DNA of 64,000 nucleotides from Clostridium massiliamazoniense (GCF_001403635.1 NZ_LN879468.1:806001-870000), one strand, 5' to 3'. Numbered from the stretch's first letter, positions 21,586 through 31,192 are shown. Notes: a model not told the origin generated them from the sequence alone. Numbers and translations: made by a program.

Positions 21586-21614
21586 AATATAACATAGGGT
21601 TTCAATGTTTTCAA
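21586..21614 (-). promoter_or_regulatory. codY promoter
   Basis: Minus-strand TTGAAA (21609-21614) and TATATT (21586-21591) with 17-base spacing. Confidence 0.65.
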
Positions 21615-21649
21615 GGCAATTTCTTTAACTTACCATTTTTAAAGCTTCA

Positions 21650-23758
21650 TTAATTTTCATCAGTTTTTTCTACTGTTTCTTCATCTGACTTAATTTCCAC
21701 TTTTTCTTTACATTCCTTATTACTACATTCTAAATAGTTACCTTTAGCTTTAGAATATTTCTTAACCATAAACTCACCACATTTAGGGCACTTTTCATTT
21801 GTTGGTTCACTCCAACTTACAAAGTTACATTCTGGATAATTAGAGCATCCGTAAAACTTATTTCCCTTTTTACTTCTTTTAACTAAAATATCTCCACCAC
21901 ATAATGGACATTTAGCATCAACCTTTTCTACTATAGGCTTTGTATTTTGACACTCTGGATATCCAGGACAAGCTAAAAAATCTCCAAATCTTCCATGTTT
22001 TATAACCATCATTCTTCCACATTTATCACATGGAACATCACTAACTTTATCTTCAATTACAATTTTAGATATTTCGCTTTCAGCCTTTTTAATATCCTCA
22101 TTTAAAGGAGTAAAAAATTCATCAACAACTTCAGTCCATTTTAAATCTCCAATTTCAACACTATCTAGCTTAGCTTCCATAGCAGCTGTGAAATCAGCAT
22201 CAACTATTTGTTTAAAATATTCTGACATTATTTGATTTACTATTACACCTAATTCTGTAGGAGATAAAACTTTCTTTTCTCTATTTACATACTTTCTTCC
22301 AACAAGAGTTCCTATAGTTGGAACATAAGTACTTGGTCTTCCTATTCCTTTTTCCTCTAAAAGCTTAACAAAAGATGCTTCAGTATATCTACTTGGCGGT
22401 TGAGTAAAATGTTGTGTTCCTTTTATTGATTCTAAAATTAATTCTTCATCTTTTTCTAAATTTGGAACTGCTACATCCTCTTCTTCATCTGTTGTAGTAT
22501 ACTCATATAATTTCATAAAACCATCAAATTTAATATTTGATCCACTTGCTCTTAAAATATAATCTCCATTTTGTATCTCAACACTATTTGTATTTAAAAT
22601 AGAATCTTCCATTTGACTAGCAACAAATCTTTTCCATATTAAAGTGTATAATTTGTATTGATCTCTTGATAGATTTTTTTCTGCTATTTCTGGAGTTATT
22701 TCAACATAAGTTGGTCTTATTGCTTCATGGGCATCTTGAATATTTTTCTTACCTTTAAATACTCTCGCTGTTTTAGGGAAGTATTCTTCTCCATAAGTAT
22801 CAATTATAAAACTTTTAGCTTTTTCTTGTGCTTCAGTTGATATTCTTACTGAGTCTGTTCTCATATAAGTTATTAAACCAACTGTTCCATAACCTTTAAC
22901 TTCTACACCTTCATAAAGTTGTTGTGCAACAGACATTGTTTTCTTAGTCATATAGTTAAGTCTTTTGCTTGCTTCTTGTTGAAGTGTACTAGTTGTAAAA
23001 GGTGCTAATGGCTTTTTAGTTCTAGTTCCCTTTTTAACATTTTTAACGATATAAGAATTCTCTTCTAGTTCTTTCATTATAATGTTAGCTTCTTCTTCAT
23101 TATTTATAACAACTTTCTTTTTATTTTTAGTTGCTAATTTAACTGGGAACTTTTTCTTATCCTTTTTTAAACTTATGTCTACTGTCCAATATTCCTTTGG
23201 TTCAAATTTTTCTATTTCCTCTTCTCTGTCACAAATCATTTTTAAAGCTGCAGATTGAACTCTTCCTGCACTTAATCCCCACTTTACATTTCTCCAAAGA
23301 AGTGGACTTATTTCATATCCAACAAGTCTATCTAATATTCTTCTAGCTTGTTGTGCATCTACTAAATCTTCATTTATTGCTCTTGGTGATTTAATAGAAT
23401 TTTTAACTGCTTCTTTTGTTATTTCATTAAATTCTATTCTACATTTTTCTTTACCATCTAGCTTTAATATATTGGCTAGATGCCAAGATATAGCTTCACC
23501 TTCTCTATCAGGGTCGGTTGCTAAATATATTTTATCGCTTTTTTTAGCAAGTTTTCTAAGCTTAGTTAAAAGCTCACCTTTCCCTCTTATTGTTATATAC
23601 TTTGGCGTATAATTTTCTTCTATATTAACACCTAATTGACTTTTAGGTAAATCTCTTACATGTCCCATTGATGCTTCAACTACATAGTTTTTTCCTAAAT
23701 ATTTCTCTATAGTTTTAGCCTTTGCTGGTGACTCTACTATTACTAACTTTTGACCCAT
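21650..23758 (-). CDS. topA: DNA topoisomerase I (type IA)
   Basis: TopA relaxes negative supercoils through a single-strand break and a 5'-phosphotyrosine intermediate. The N-terminal Toprim domain shows VIVESPAKAKTIEKYLG and ATDPDREGEAISWHL. The catalytic tyrosine lies in GLITYMRTDS near residue 300. The C-terminus has three topoisomerase zinc fingers (CDKCG...CPGYPEC, CPLCGG...CSNYPEC, CPKCG...CSNKEC) from about residue 585. 702 residues fits Firmicute TopA. It is downstream of dprA. Confidence 0.97.
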   Translation of the reverse strand: MGQKLVIVESPAKAKTIEKYLGKNYVVEASMGHVRDLPKSQLGVNIEENYTPKYITIRGKGELLTKLRKLAKKSDKIYLATDPDREGEAISWHLANILKLDGKEKCRIEFNEITKEAVKNSIKSPRAINEDLVDAQQARRILDRLVGYEISPLLWRNVKWGLSAGRVQSAALKMICDREEEIEKFEPKEYWTVDISLKKDKKKFPVKLATKNKKKVVINNEEEANIIMKELEENSYIVKNVKKGTRTKKPLAPFTTSTLQQEASKRLNYMTKKTMSVAQQLYEGVEVKGYGTVGLITYMRTDSVRISTEAQEKAKSFIIDTYGEEYFPKTARVFKGKKNIQDAHEAIRPTYVEITPEIAEKNLSRDQYKLYTLIWKRFVASQMEDSILNTNSVEIQNGDYILRASGSNIKFDGFMKLYEYTTTDEEEDVAVPNLEKDEELILESIKGTQHFTQPPSRYTEASFVKLLEEKGIGRPSTYVPTIGTLVGRKYVNREKKVLSPTELGVIVNQIMSEYFKQIVDADFTAAMEAKLDSVEIGDLKWTEVVDEFFTPLNEDIKKAESEISKIVIEDKVSDVPCDKCGRMMVIKHGRFGDFLACPGYPECQNTKPIVEKVDAKCPLCGGDILVKRSKKGNKFYGCSNYPECNFVSWSEPTNEKCPKCGEFMVKKYSKAKGNYLECSNKECKEKVEIKSDEETVEKTDEN

Positions 23759-23791
23759 AGTAACCCCCGAATTCCGGAGTTTGCACCCCCT

Positions 23792-24865
23792 TTAAGTATT
23801 CATAATATTTTTGGCAAAATAATTTCCTGTTAATCCAATAATTTCGTTATTGAATTGCATTTCAAATAATAACTCATTAATCATAGAAATGTCAATATTA
23901 GTTTCTTTTTTAATTTCCTCTATATGTCTCGGATTTTCCTCTAATAGCTTTAATATTTTTACTTTTAAACAATTACATTTTTCTTTTCTACTCTTATTTC
24001 TTACATAATTAATATTAAATTGAAAAAATATATCTTCTACATTTTCATAAATATTAGCACCATCTATTATTAACCTATTACACCCTTCGCTTAATGGCGA
24101 ATATATACTTCCTGGAACTGCTATAACTTTTTTTCCTTGTTCCACAGCATAAGATGTTGTTATGACAGCACCACTTTTTTTAGCTGCTTCTGTTATTATA
24201 ACCCCCTTTGCTATGCCACTTATTAGTCTATTTCTATAAGGAAAATTATATGGCATTGGCTGTTCACCTGGTAAGTATTCTGATATTATCACTCCATTTT
24301 CAATTATACTCCTAAATAATTCTCTATTTCCTTTAGGATAAATAATATCTATTCCACATCCTAGTACTGCTACATTAAATAAATTTTTATTAACAGCAGT
24401 CCTATGAGCTATGGTGTCTATACCTAGAGCTCCACCACTTACAATACCTACTTCTTGCCCTTCTAACTTAGAAACAATATCCTTAGTAACTGAAAGCCCA
24501 TAATTAGTTGGCTTTCTAGATCCTACAATCCCTATAAAATCTAGTTTATTTATTTTATCAATTTTCCCTTTATAAAATAATGCATAAGGTTTATCTTCTA
24601 TAAATTTTAATTCCTTTGGATAAGTTTCTTCATTATAAGTTATTATACCAAATTCTTTTTTCAATAAACCTTCCTCTATTTTCTTGATTTTATCATTATC
24701 TATATAAAATTCAAGTACTTTTTTAAATTTTTTGTCATTTTTAAATAATTCTTCTTTATTTTCATAGATATATTTATAGTTTTTTGTTTTACTTTCTATA
24801 TATATTTTAGTTTCGCCACTTGCTGGAATAGCTATAAACCACAACTTATATTTATCTATATTCAT
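23792..24865 (-). CDS. dprA: DNA processing protein DprA (Smf)
   Basis: DprA binds single-stranded DNA and loads RecA during natural transformation; it is also widespread in non-competent bacteria. The Rossmann-like core shows GIVGSRKPTNYGL, SGGALGIDTIAH and AVLGCGIDIIYP, and a small winged-helix domain is at the C-terminus. 357 residues is normal. The ATG overlaps the yifB stop (TAATG), so the two are translationally coupled. Confidence 0.95.
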   Translation of the reverse strand: MNIDKYKLWFIAIPASGETKIYIESKTKNYKYIYENKEELFKNDKKFKKVLEFYIDNDKIKKIEEGLLKKEFGIITYNEETYPKELKFIEDKPYALFYKGKIDKINKLDFIGIVGSRKPTNYGLSVTKDIVSKLEGQEVGIVSGGALGIDTIAHRTAVNKNLFNVAVLGCGIDIIYPKGNRELFRSIIENGVIISEYLPGEQPMPYNFPYRNRLISGIAKGVIITEAAKKSGAVITTSYAVEQGKKVIAVPGSIYSPLSEGCNRLIIDGANIYENVEDIFFQFNINYVRNKSRKEKCNCLKVKILKLLEENPRHIEEIKKETNIDISMINELLFEMQFNNEIIGLTGNYFAKNIMNT

Positions 24866-26388
24866 TATATTATTTCACCCCTTATATTTTTTCTATATCC
24901 TAAAGCCTCATATATATCTTCTTTTGAAATTTTTTCCCTTCCATCTAAGTCACTTAAAGTCCTTGCAACTTTCATTATTTTATGTAACACTCTACTACTT
25001 ATTCCAAAATTATTATATATTTTATTTAGTAAATCGTTACAATCATTGTCTAGCACTATATACTTATTAATATCAGTAAATCCAATTTCTGAATTTCTCT
25101 TTATATTAGAATTTTTAAATCTTTTCTCTTGAATTTCAATAGCTCTAAAGACTTTTTCTCTAGCCTCTTCTATATTTATTTCCTCCTTTGAATCACATAA
25201 AAGTTCCTCAAAGGAAGCATAAGCTACAAAGGAAAATATATCTATTCTATCTTTCATAGCCTTAGATAATTTATTTTCATATCTTTTTATAGAACCCTCA
25301 CTACAAGTGCATAATCTTTCCTTATTTCTACTCATATAATTTCCACAAGGACAAGGATTATAAGCTCCAACAAAAATAAAATTCGCTGGATAAGTAACAG
25401 CTCCCACATTTCTAGATATATTTATTTCTCTTCTTTCTAGTGGCTCTCTTAAAGCTTCTATTATTTTTTTATCAAATTCTAATAATTCATCTAAAAACAA
25501 TATCCCATTATTAGCAAGAGTTATTTCTCCTAATTTTAAATCTCTTCCTCCTCCAATTAATCCTACCTCTGTAGTGCTATGATGAGGACTTCTAAAAGGT
25601 CTTTCCTTTATAATTCCTTTCTTTAAAATTCCTTTTACACTATATATCTTGGTTGATTCTAGAGCTTCCTCAAAATTCATTTTAGGCAATAATTCTATCA
25701 TAGACTTTGCCAATATAGTCTTTCCAGACCCCGGAGGTCCCTGTAAAACTATATTATGTCCTCCTGCCGCTGCTGTGATTAAGGCTTTTTTTGCTCCTAG
25801 CTGTCCTTTTATACTACTAAAATCTTTGCTCTTAACAATCTTAGGTTTATACTTTTTTACTCTTTCAGCCACTAAATTATCATAGATTAAAAATTCTATA
25901 ACTTCTTTTAAATTATTTAAAGGATATATTTTCATTTCGGATATTATATTACACTCTTCTAAGTTTTCAACTGGTAATATAACCTTTTTTATTCCTTCAT
26001 CTTTCGCCTTAATTATTCCAGATAATCCTCCATTTATTGCTCTTATATCACCATTTAGAGATAATTCACCTAAATATAGAATTTTATCCTTGTGAATATT
26101 TTCTATTTGATTACTTTCCAATAATATACCTATTGCTATGGCTAAATCAAAAGCAGAACCTTTTTTTCTTATATTTGCTGGAGCTAAATTAACTGTAATT
26201 CTTCCTAAAGGAAATTTATACCCCGAATTTTCTATGGCTGCTCTTACCCTATCCTTTGCTTCTTTTATTGATGTATCTGCTAAACCAACAATATTAAAAG
26301 CTGGCAACCCAGCTGCTATGTCCACTTCTATATTTATTAATACACCATCTATGCCTTCATAAGTCGCGCTAATTAAACTTACTGCCAA
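24865..26388 (-). CDS. yifB: YifB/ComM-family AAA+ ATPase (Mg-chelatase-like)
   Basis: This family is related to ComM, a helicase that promotes branch migration during transformation. The 507-residue protein has an N-terminal Lon-protease-like fold, a Walker A motif GPPGSGKT near residue 220, GILFLDELLEFDK (Walker B) near 295, and a cysteine cluster CPCGN...CTCSEG near 360. The start is TTG (GCAGTAAGT follows), preceded by GAGGAGAGGG. Pairing with dprA is conserved and suggests a shared DNA-uptake or recombination role. Confidence 0.92.
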   Translation of the reverse strand: MAVSLISATYEGIDGVLINIEVDIAAGLPAFNIVGLADTSIKEAKDRVRAAIENSGYKFPLGRITVNLAPANIRKKGSAFDLAIAIGILLESNQIENIHKDKILYLGELSLNGDIRAINGGLSGIIKAKDEGIKKVILPVENLEECNIISEMKIYPLNNLKEVIEFLIYDNLVAERVKKYKPKIVKSKDFSSIKGQLGAKKALITAAAGGHNIVLQGPPGSGKTILAKSMIELLPKMNFEEALESTKIYSVKGILKKGIIKERPFRSPHHSTTEVGLIGGGRDLKLGEITLANNGILFLDELLEFDKKIIEALREPLERREINISRNVGAVTYPANFIFVGAYNPCPCGNYMSRNKERLCTCSEGSIKRYENKLSKAMKDRIDIFSFVAYASFEELLCDSKEEINIEEAREKVFRAIEIQEKRFKNSNIKRNSEIGFTDINKYIVLDNDCNDLLNKIYNNFGISSRVLHKIMKVARTLSDLDGREKISKEDIYEALGYRKNIRGEII

Positions 26389-26528
26389 ACTGACCCTCTC
26401 CTCTTTAATTAGATTTTTAATATATAAAAAACTTAACCTAAAAAATATCTATAAACTAAGATTTAACTTAGATGAACTAATTCTTATTTTTAGATTATTG
26501 TCATTAAAGAGTACTTTTTAAACACATT

Positions 26529-26550
26529 AATGATTAAATATTTAATCATT
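26529..26550. promoter_or_regulatory. 22-bp perfect palindrome between yifB and yraN
   Basis: AATGATTAAAT followed by its exact reverse complement, 30 bases before the yraN start, in the 193-base divergent region. It could be an operator or cruciform. No clear -35/-10 pair was found for either gene, so its relation to transcription is unknown. Confidence 0.45.
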
Positions 26551-26581
26551 GCCCATAATAAAATATAAGTTGGTGATGTAA

Positions 26582-26956
26582 ATGAAAAAATATAATAAGT
26601 TAATAGGTAACTACGGTGAGGATATAGCAGTAAAGTTTTTAATAAATTCCGGCTATAAAATTATACATAAAAACTTTAAATGTAAGTTAGGTGAAATTGA
26701 TATTATAGCAACAATAGATAATATAATTGTTTTTATAGAAGTTAAAAGTAGATATTCCTCTTTATTTGGTGGTGCCGAAGAAGCTATAAGCCTACAGAAA
26801 AGATATAAAATTATTAAAATTGCAACATACTATCTAACTATTAAAAAAATATCAGGATTTCTAGTAAGATTTGATAGTATAGAAATTAATTTCTCTAAAG
26901 TTAATTCAACCTATGAAATAAATCATAAAGTAGATGCCTTTAGACCTAATTACTAA
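26582..26956 (+). CDS. yraN: YraN/UPF0102 family nuclease-like protein
   Basis: This is a 124-residue protein of the UPF0102 family with a restriction-endonuclease-like fold. The family pattern is clear: N-terminal GNYGEDIAVKFL, then CKLGEIDIIA and FIEVKSR, the D...ExK arrangement of the nuclease active site. Function in the cell is not established. It is one of only three plus-strand genes here and lies convergent to rnhB, although in many bacteria it is co-oriented with rnhB. GGTGATG is the likely ribosome binding region. Confidence 0.9.
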   Translation: MKKYNKLIGNYGEDIAVKFLINSGYKIIHKNFKCKLGEIDIIATIDNIIVFIEVKSRYSSLFGGAEEAISLQKRYKIIKIATYYLTIKKISGFLVRFDSIEINFSKVNSTYEINHKVDAFRPNY

Positions 26957-26957
26957 A

Positions 26958-27020
26958 AATAAAAGGTTGTATATAACCTATTTTGATAAAATCAACAATA
27001 AGTTACATATAACCTTTATT
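26958..27020. terminator. bidirectional terminator between yraN and rnhB
   Basis: A long hairpin of about 20 bp with wobble pairs: AAAGGTTGTATATAACC... against the complementary stretch ending AACCTTT (27011-27017). A/T-rich flanks suit termination of both converging genes. Confidence 0.75.
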
Positions 27021-27025
27021 AAGAT

Positions 27026-27838
27026 TTATATTAAATTTTTAAGAAAACTTTTTCTATGTATTTCACAAGGTCCATTTTCTTCTAAGCCTTTTATATGCGC
27101 TTTAGTACCATATCCCATATTTTTTTCAAAATCATAGAATGGATACTTTTTAGCGTATTCTTTCATTAAGTTATCTCTATATACCTTTGCAACAATTGAA
27201 GCACATGCTATAGACGCACTCTTCCTATCGCCTTTTACAACATATTCATTAGCTACATCATAATTTTTTATTAAATACCCATCTGATAACACTAAATCTG
27301 GCTTAATACTTAAACCATCACAGCTTTTAATAAAAATATTATTATTACAATAAGCTATGCCCTTTTGGTCAATTTCTTCATTAGTACAATAAGCTATAGA
27401 ATAACTAATAGCTTTTTCCTTAATTTTTTCTGCTAAGTATTCTCTTTTACTTTCAGATAATAATTTAGAATCATTTATTTCTAATATAATGTCATCTAAG
27501 TCATTTAAATTCAAAATTACCGCACAAGCTACAATAGGGCCTGCTAAAGGTCCTCTTCCAACCTCATCAACTCCAGCTAAAATTTGATTTTTAACAAAAG
27601 CTCTATCAAATTCATACATGGTTCTTACTCTATTTAGCTCTTTTTTAAATCCATCTATTTTCTTTTCTAGTCTTTCTGCTAAAGCTAAGACATTTTTTCT
27701 TTTATCTGTTCTTAGTATATCTACTACTTCATTTAAATTTTCATAATTTTCTTTAGTAATTATTATACCTTTGACCTTTTCATTGACCTCTTTAAAATTA
27801 TACTTTGCTAAATTTTCTTTTAAATCATCAAATAACAT
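27026..27838 (-). CDS. rnhB: ribonuclease HII
   Basis: RNase HII removes ribonucleotides from DNA and RNA primers. The catalytic DEDD signature is visible: GVDEVGRGPLAG near residue 89, NDSKLLSESKR, and GDRKSASIACASIVAKVYRD. The 270-residue protein carries an 80-residue N-terminal extension found in Firmicute members. It lies 15 bases after rbgA, the conserved rplS-rbgA-rnhB order. Confidence 0.96.
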   Translation of the reverse strand: MLFDDLKENLAKYNFKEVNEKVKGIIITKENYENLNEVVDILRTDKRKNVLALAERLEKKIDGFKKELNRVRTMYEFDRAFVKNQILAGVDEVGRGPLAGPIVACAVILNLNDLDDIILEINDSKLLSESKREYLAEKIKEKAISYSIAYCTNEEIDQKGIAYCNNNIFIKSCDGLSIKPDLVLSDGYLIKNYDVANEYVVKGDRKSASIACASIVAKVYRDNLMKEYAKKYPFYDFEKNMGYGTKAHIKGLEENGPCEIHRKSFLKNLI

Positions 27839-27853
27839 CTTTAATCCCCCAAT

Positions 27854-28693
27854 TTAAGGTCTTTCTAAGCTTATATTTCCTATTTTTCCGCCTCTAAATT
27901 CGTCTAAAAGCATTACTGCAATTCTATTGTAATCAATATTATTTTTAGACATTATACAACCTCTTTTTTTAGCTATATTATCTAAATTTTCAAGAGGATT
28001 ATCACTTAATTCATCTAACTTATATCTAGCTTTTAATAGTTCTGGTGCTATTTCTTGAAGTCTTTCAACTAATTTAAGAGCAAGTTCTTCTATATCCATT
28101 ATTTCATCCTTAATAGCTCCTGTAAAAGCTAAGTTAAACCCAACTTCTTCTTCAAATTTAGGCCATAAAACCCCTGGTGTATCCATAAGCTCTATTCCTA
28201 TAGAAGTCTTTATCCATTGCTTATTTTTTGTTACTCCAGGTCTATCTCCTGTTATAGCTATATTATTTCTAGCCATTTTATTTATAAATGTAGATTTACC
28301 AACATTAGGTATTCCAACAACCATTACTCTTGTTGTTATGTTAACTAATCCTTTAGCTTTTAATCTATCATGCTTTTCTTTTAATAACTTTAATAATGCG
28401 GGTTTTATAGCTTTAAGACCTTCACCTTTAAGTGCATTTATCTCAATTACTTGAGTTGTTTCGTTATTTAAAGCCTTTGACCATTCTTTATTTACTTTGC
28501 TATCTGATAAATCACTTTTATTTAATAATATTATTCTTGGTTTATCTGCAACAATTCTATCTATTTCTGGATTTTTTGATGAATAAGGGATTCTAGCATC
28601 TCTTATTTCTATTACAGCATCAACAAGCTTTAAATTTTCTTGTATTAATCTTCTAGTCTTAGCCATATGACCTGGAAACCAGTTTATTGCCAT
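27854..28693 (-). CDS. rbgA: ribosome biogenesis GTPase RbgA (YlqF)
   Basis: RbgA is a circularly permuted GTPase needed for late 50S assembly. It starts INWFPGHMAKTRR, then has the G4 motif NKSDLSD before G1 (GIPNVGKST near residue 127) and G3 DTPG, confirming the permutation. 279 residues is standard. It lies downstream of rplS after a 225-base gap containing the rplS terminator and a large inverted repeat. Confidence 0.96.
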   Translation of the reverse strand: MAINWFPGHMAKTRRLIQENLKLVDAVIEIRDARIPYSSKNPEIDRIVADKPRIILLNKSDLSDSKVNKEWSKALNNETTQVIEINALKGEGLKAIKPALLKLLKEKHDRLKAKGLVNITTRVMVVGIPNVGKSTFINKMARNNIAITGDRPGVTKNKQWIKTSIGIELMDTPGVLWPKFEEEVGFNLAFTGAIKDEIMDIEELALKLVERLQEIAPELLKARYKLDELSDNPLENLDNIAKKRGCIMSKNNIDYNRIAVMLLDEFRGGKIGNISLERP

Positions 28694-28787
28694 ATAATCA
28701 CTACCTTTCTTGAAATCTCTATAAATCTTAATAACTTATAAGCTAAAAGTACCTATAAGCCATATAAGATTTTATTTATCTCTTAAC

Positions 28788-28835
28788 TTATCATTTCTTA
28801 GCCTACCTATTAAATATGGTAGCATTAGAAATGAT
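28788..28835. repeat. large imperfect hairpin upstream of rbgA
   Basis: TATCATTTCT (28788-28797) pairs with AGAAATGATA (28826-28835). Inside, CTACC (28802-28806) pairs with GGTAG (28817-28821) around a 10-base loop. It lies in the rplS-rbgA gap, about 95 bases before the rbgA start, with a further CTTATA/TATAAG hairpin closer to the gene. There is no T run, so it is not an intrinsic terminator. Confidence 0.55.
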
Positions 28836-28872
28836 AGCTATTATTTTCACTTAATTATATTTTTTTATATAA

Positions 28873-28902
28873 TAAAAAACGGGACTATGAAAGCCCCTGT
28901 TT
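28873..28902 (-). terminator. rplS terminator
   Basis: Minus-strand hairpin AACAGGGGCT...AGTCCCGTT followed by TTTTTTATT, 17 bases past the rplS stop. Confidence 0.8.
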
Positions 28903-28918
28903 TCTATAATAAATTAAA

Positions 28919-29269
28919 TTATCTAACTTTTAATTCTTTAACTTTAGCAGCTTTACCTACTCTGTCTCTTAAGTAGAATAATCTAGCTCTTCTTACTTTA
29001 CCTCTTCTTGTTACTTCAATCTTTTCTATGATTGGAGCGTGCATTGGGAAAGTTCTTTCAACACCAACACCGTAAGCTACTCTTCTTACTGTGAAAGTTT
29101 CTCTTATTCCACCATTTTGTATTTTTATAACTGTTCCTTCGAACATTTGAGTTCTTTCTTTTTCACCCTCTTTAATTTTAGCGTATACTTTTATAGTATC
29201 CCCTACGTTAAATTGAGTTAAGTCTGATCTTAATTGTTCTTGTTCGATTGCTTTAATTATGTTATTCAT
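28919..29269 (-). CDS. rplS: 50S ribosomal protein L19
   Basis: L19 sits at the 30S-50S interface. The sequence from [20 protein letters not shown] through [17 protein letters not shown] and [13 protein letters not shown] matches the family at 116 residues. The frame is open further upstream, but GGAGG at 29279-29283 and the family N-terminus put the start at ATG 29269; the upstream part is leader RNA. Confidence 0.97.
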   Translation of the reverse strand: MNNIIKAIEQEQLRSDLTQFNVGDTIKVYAKIKEGEKERTQMFEGTVIKIQNGGIRETFTVRRVAYGVGVERTFPMHAPIIEKIEVTRRGKVRRARLFYLRDRVGKAAKVKELKVR

Positions 29270-29283
29270 TGTGCATTCCCTCC

Positions 29284-29345
29284 TTGAAATTAATTGACGT
29301 TCTTTAACAAATTCTCTATGCCAGAGGAACGCCCGTACTAGCACA
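29284..29345 (-). promoter_or_regulatory. structured rplS leader (L19 leader-like)
   Basis: On the minus strand GGCGTTC (29327-29333) pairs with GAACGTC (29296-29302), closing a hairpin that contains CTCT/AGAG (29323-29326 and 29314-29317). An L19 leader motif upstream of rplS is known in Firmicutes, and this leader has the right position. I assign it by position and pairing only. Confidence 0.6.
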
Positions 29346-29351
29346 AAGCTT

Positions 29352-29380
29352 ATTTTATCATAGCTTAGTTTCTTAATCAA
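29352..29380 (-). promoter_or_regulatory. rplS promoter
   Basis: Minus-strand TTGATT (29375-29380) and TAAAAT (29352-29357) with 17-base spacing, just upstream of the structured leader. It overlaps the end of the preceding trmD region, giving rplS its own promoter. Confidence 0.7.
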
Positions 29381-29391
29381 TATATTTTTTC

Positions 29392-30099
29392 TTATTTTTC
29401 TAATAATTTTTTATCTTCTTTTGACAATTTTAGCTTATTAAATAAATCTTTTCTTCTTTCTTTCGTTATTAGAAGAGATTGTTGTCTTCTCCATTTTCTT
29501 ATATTTTCATGATGTCCAGATAATAAAATTTCTGGTACTTTTTCACCTTCAAATTCTACTGGTCTTGTATATTGAGGATATTCTAAAGTTCCATCATAAA
29601 AAGATTCATCAGTAAAACTTTCTTCTCTTCCTAATACCTCTGGAACTACTCTACATATAGAATCAATTACAGGAATAGCTGCCATCTCTCCTCCTGTTAA
29701 TACAAAATCTCCTAAAGATATTTCCATATCAAAATATTTGTATGCTCTTTCATCAATTCCTTCATAGTGACCACAAACAAATATAAGTTCCTCTTCCTTT
29801 GATAGTTCATTTATTAAGTCTTGATTTACCTTTTTCCCTCTAGGTCCTAAGAATATAACTTTTCCCTTATTACTAGTCTTAACACTTCTTATAGCATCAA
29901 CAACAGGCTGCGCTGCCATAACCATTCCAGCACCTCCACCATAAGGGTAATCATCTACTTTTTTATGTTTATTATTACTAAAATCTCTTATATTAGTAGT
30001 TTTTATATCTATGATTCCTTTTTCCTGTGCTCTCCCAATAATACTATGATTAAATATGTTAAACATTTCTGGAAATAAGGTTAATATATTAATCCTCAT
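29392..30099 (-). CDS. trmD: tRNA (guanine-37-N1) methyltransferase
   Basis: TrmD methylates G37 of tRNAs with a trefoil-knot SPOUT fold. Motifs present: [24 protein letters not shown] and [12 protein letters not shown]. 235 residues is standard. It overlaps rimM by 11 bases, in the conserved rpsP-khpA-rimM-trmD-rplS order. Confidence 0.97.
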   Translation of the reverse strand: MRINILTLFPEMFNIFNHSIIGRAQEKGIIDIKTTNIRDFSNNKHKKVDDYPYGGGAGMVMAAQPVVDAIRSVKTSNKGKVIFLGPRGKKVNQDLINELSKEEELIFVCGHYEGIDERAYKYFDMEISLGDFVLTGGEMAAIPVIDSICRVVPEVLGREESFTDESFYDGTLEYPQYTRPVEFEGEKVPEILLSGHHENIRKWRRQQSLLITKERRKDLFNKLKLSKEDKKLLEK

Positions 30100-30592
30100 C
30101 CATCCATTCTCCTGATGGCTTTATAGTTATTAGAGCATCTTCAATATTTATATCCAATACTATTTCTTTTAAAACTGGTACTAATATTTCTTTATTCCCT
30201 TTTACCCAATAAACATCATTACTTCCTGTTTTTATAACTTCTGATATTTTTCCATATTCAAAATCATTAGTATCTTTAACTGTACAACCTAATAAATCAG
30301 CTATAAAATAAGTATCCTTTGGTAACTTTACAGCATCTTCTCTTCTTACTTCTAAATAAGGTCTTTTAAATTTTAACTTTTCTGCTTCATTCATTGAGTT
30401 TATACCTTCAAGTTTTAAAACAACCTTATCTTTTACATATTTAACATTTTCAACATTTACTTCTTTACCATTTAAAAAAACTTTTTTTAGTTTGCTGAAT
30501 CTTTTAATATCATCAGTTAATGGCATTACTTTAACATCACCCATTACACCATGAGTATTTATAATTTGACCAATTCTTAAAAAATCCTTCAC
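30089..30592 (-). CDS. rimM: 16S rRNA processing protein RimM
   Basis: RimM binds S19 and helps 30S head maturation. The 167 residues comprise the N-terminal barrel ([20 protein letters not shown]) and a C-terminal PRC barrel ([11 protein letters not shown]...[10 protein letters not shown]). It lies between khpA and trmD, after the khpA terminator, so probably starts its own transcript or relies on readthrough. Confidence 0.95.
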   Translation of the reverse strand: MKDFLRIGQIINTHGVMGDVKVMPLTDDIKRFSKLKKVFLNGKEVNVENVKYVKDKVVLKLEGINSMNEAEKLKFKRPYLEVRREDAVKLPKDTYFIADLLGCTVKDTNDFEYGKISEVIKTGSNDVYWVKGNKEILVPVLKEIVLDINIEDALITIKPSGEWMDED

Positions 30593-30645
30593 TTAATTTC
30601 CACCTCTTTTTCAATAAGTAAACTTTATTAAGTTTCAATTTATGT

Positions 30646-30675
30646 ATAAAAAGAGTTAGGTTTCCCTAACTCTTT
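30646..30675 (-). terminator. terminator overlapping the khpA stop
   Basis: Perfect 11-bp hairpin AAAGAGTTAGG/CCTAACTCTTT with a four-base loop and a T run on the minus strand, overlapping the khpA stop codon. It divides rpsP-khpA from rimM-trmD. Confidence 0.88.
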
Positions 30676-30901
30676 AAACTATTTCAACTACAACTCTTTT
30701 GTTTTCTTTTACTGCGGCTGCTTTAACTACTGTTCTAATAGCCTTAGCAATTCTCCCTTGTTTTCCTATTACTTTTCCCATATCATCTTTTGATACTGTA
30801 AGCTCTAGTACAATTGACTCCCCCCTAGAAACTTCATTAACTGAAACTTCATCTGGGTTATCAACTAAAGATTTAGCAATTAATTCTACTAATTCTTTCA
30901 T
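30674..30901 (-). CDS. khpA: KH-domain RNA-binding protein KhpA
   Basis: KhpA is a 75-residue single KH-domain protein that partners KhpB/Jag in RNA binding and, in streptococci, affects cell length. The KH signature MGKVIGKQGRIAKAIR is central. It lies 42 bases downstream of rpsP, the usual place. Confidence 0.92.
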   Translation of the reverse strand: MKELVELIAKSLVDNPDEVSVNEVSRGESIVLELTVSKDDMGKVIGKQGRIAKAIRTVVKAAAVKENKRVVVEIV

Positions 30902-30943
30902 AAATCAAACTGCTAATTCTAGCAGCCAACACCTCCTAGAAAA

Positions 30944-31192
30944 CTATTTGCTTATTCCAGCGTTTTTGAATAATCTCTTAACAACATCAGTTGGTTGAGC
31001 ACCATTGTTTAACCATTTTACAGCTTTTTCATTGTTTATTTTTACTTCAGCTTCTGGTTGAGCTACTGGGTTGTAGAATCCGATTTCTTCTATAAATCTT
31101 CCGTCTCTTGGACTTCTTGAATCAGCAACAACTATTCTGTAGAAAGGAGCTTTGTGAGCACCCATTCTTCTTAATCTTATTTTAACTGCCAT
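30944..31192 (-). CDS. rpsP: 30S ribosomal protein S16
   Basis: S16 is an early-assembly protein of the 30S body. [20 protein letters not shown] followed by [19 protein letters not shown] is diagnostic. An in-frame GTG at 31204 overlaps the GGAGGTG binding site; ATG at 31192 gives the normal 82 residues. It follows ffh by 38 bases. Confidence 0.97.
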   Translation of the reverse strand: MAVKIRLRRMGAHKAPFYRIVVADSRSPRDGRFIEEIGFYNPVAQPEAEVKINNEKAVKWLNNGAQPTDVVKRLFKNAGISK

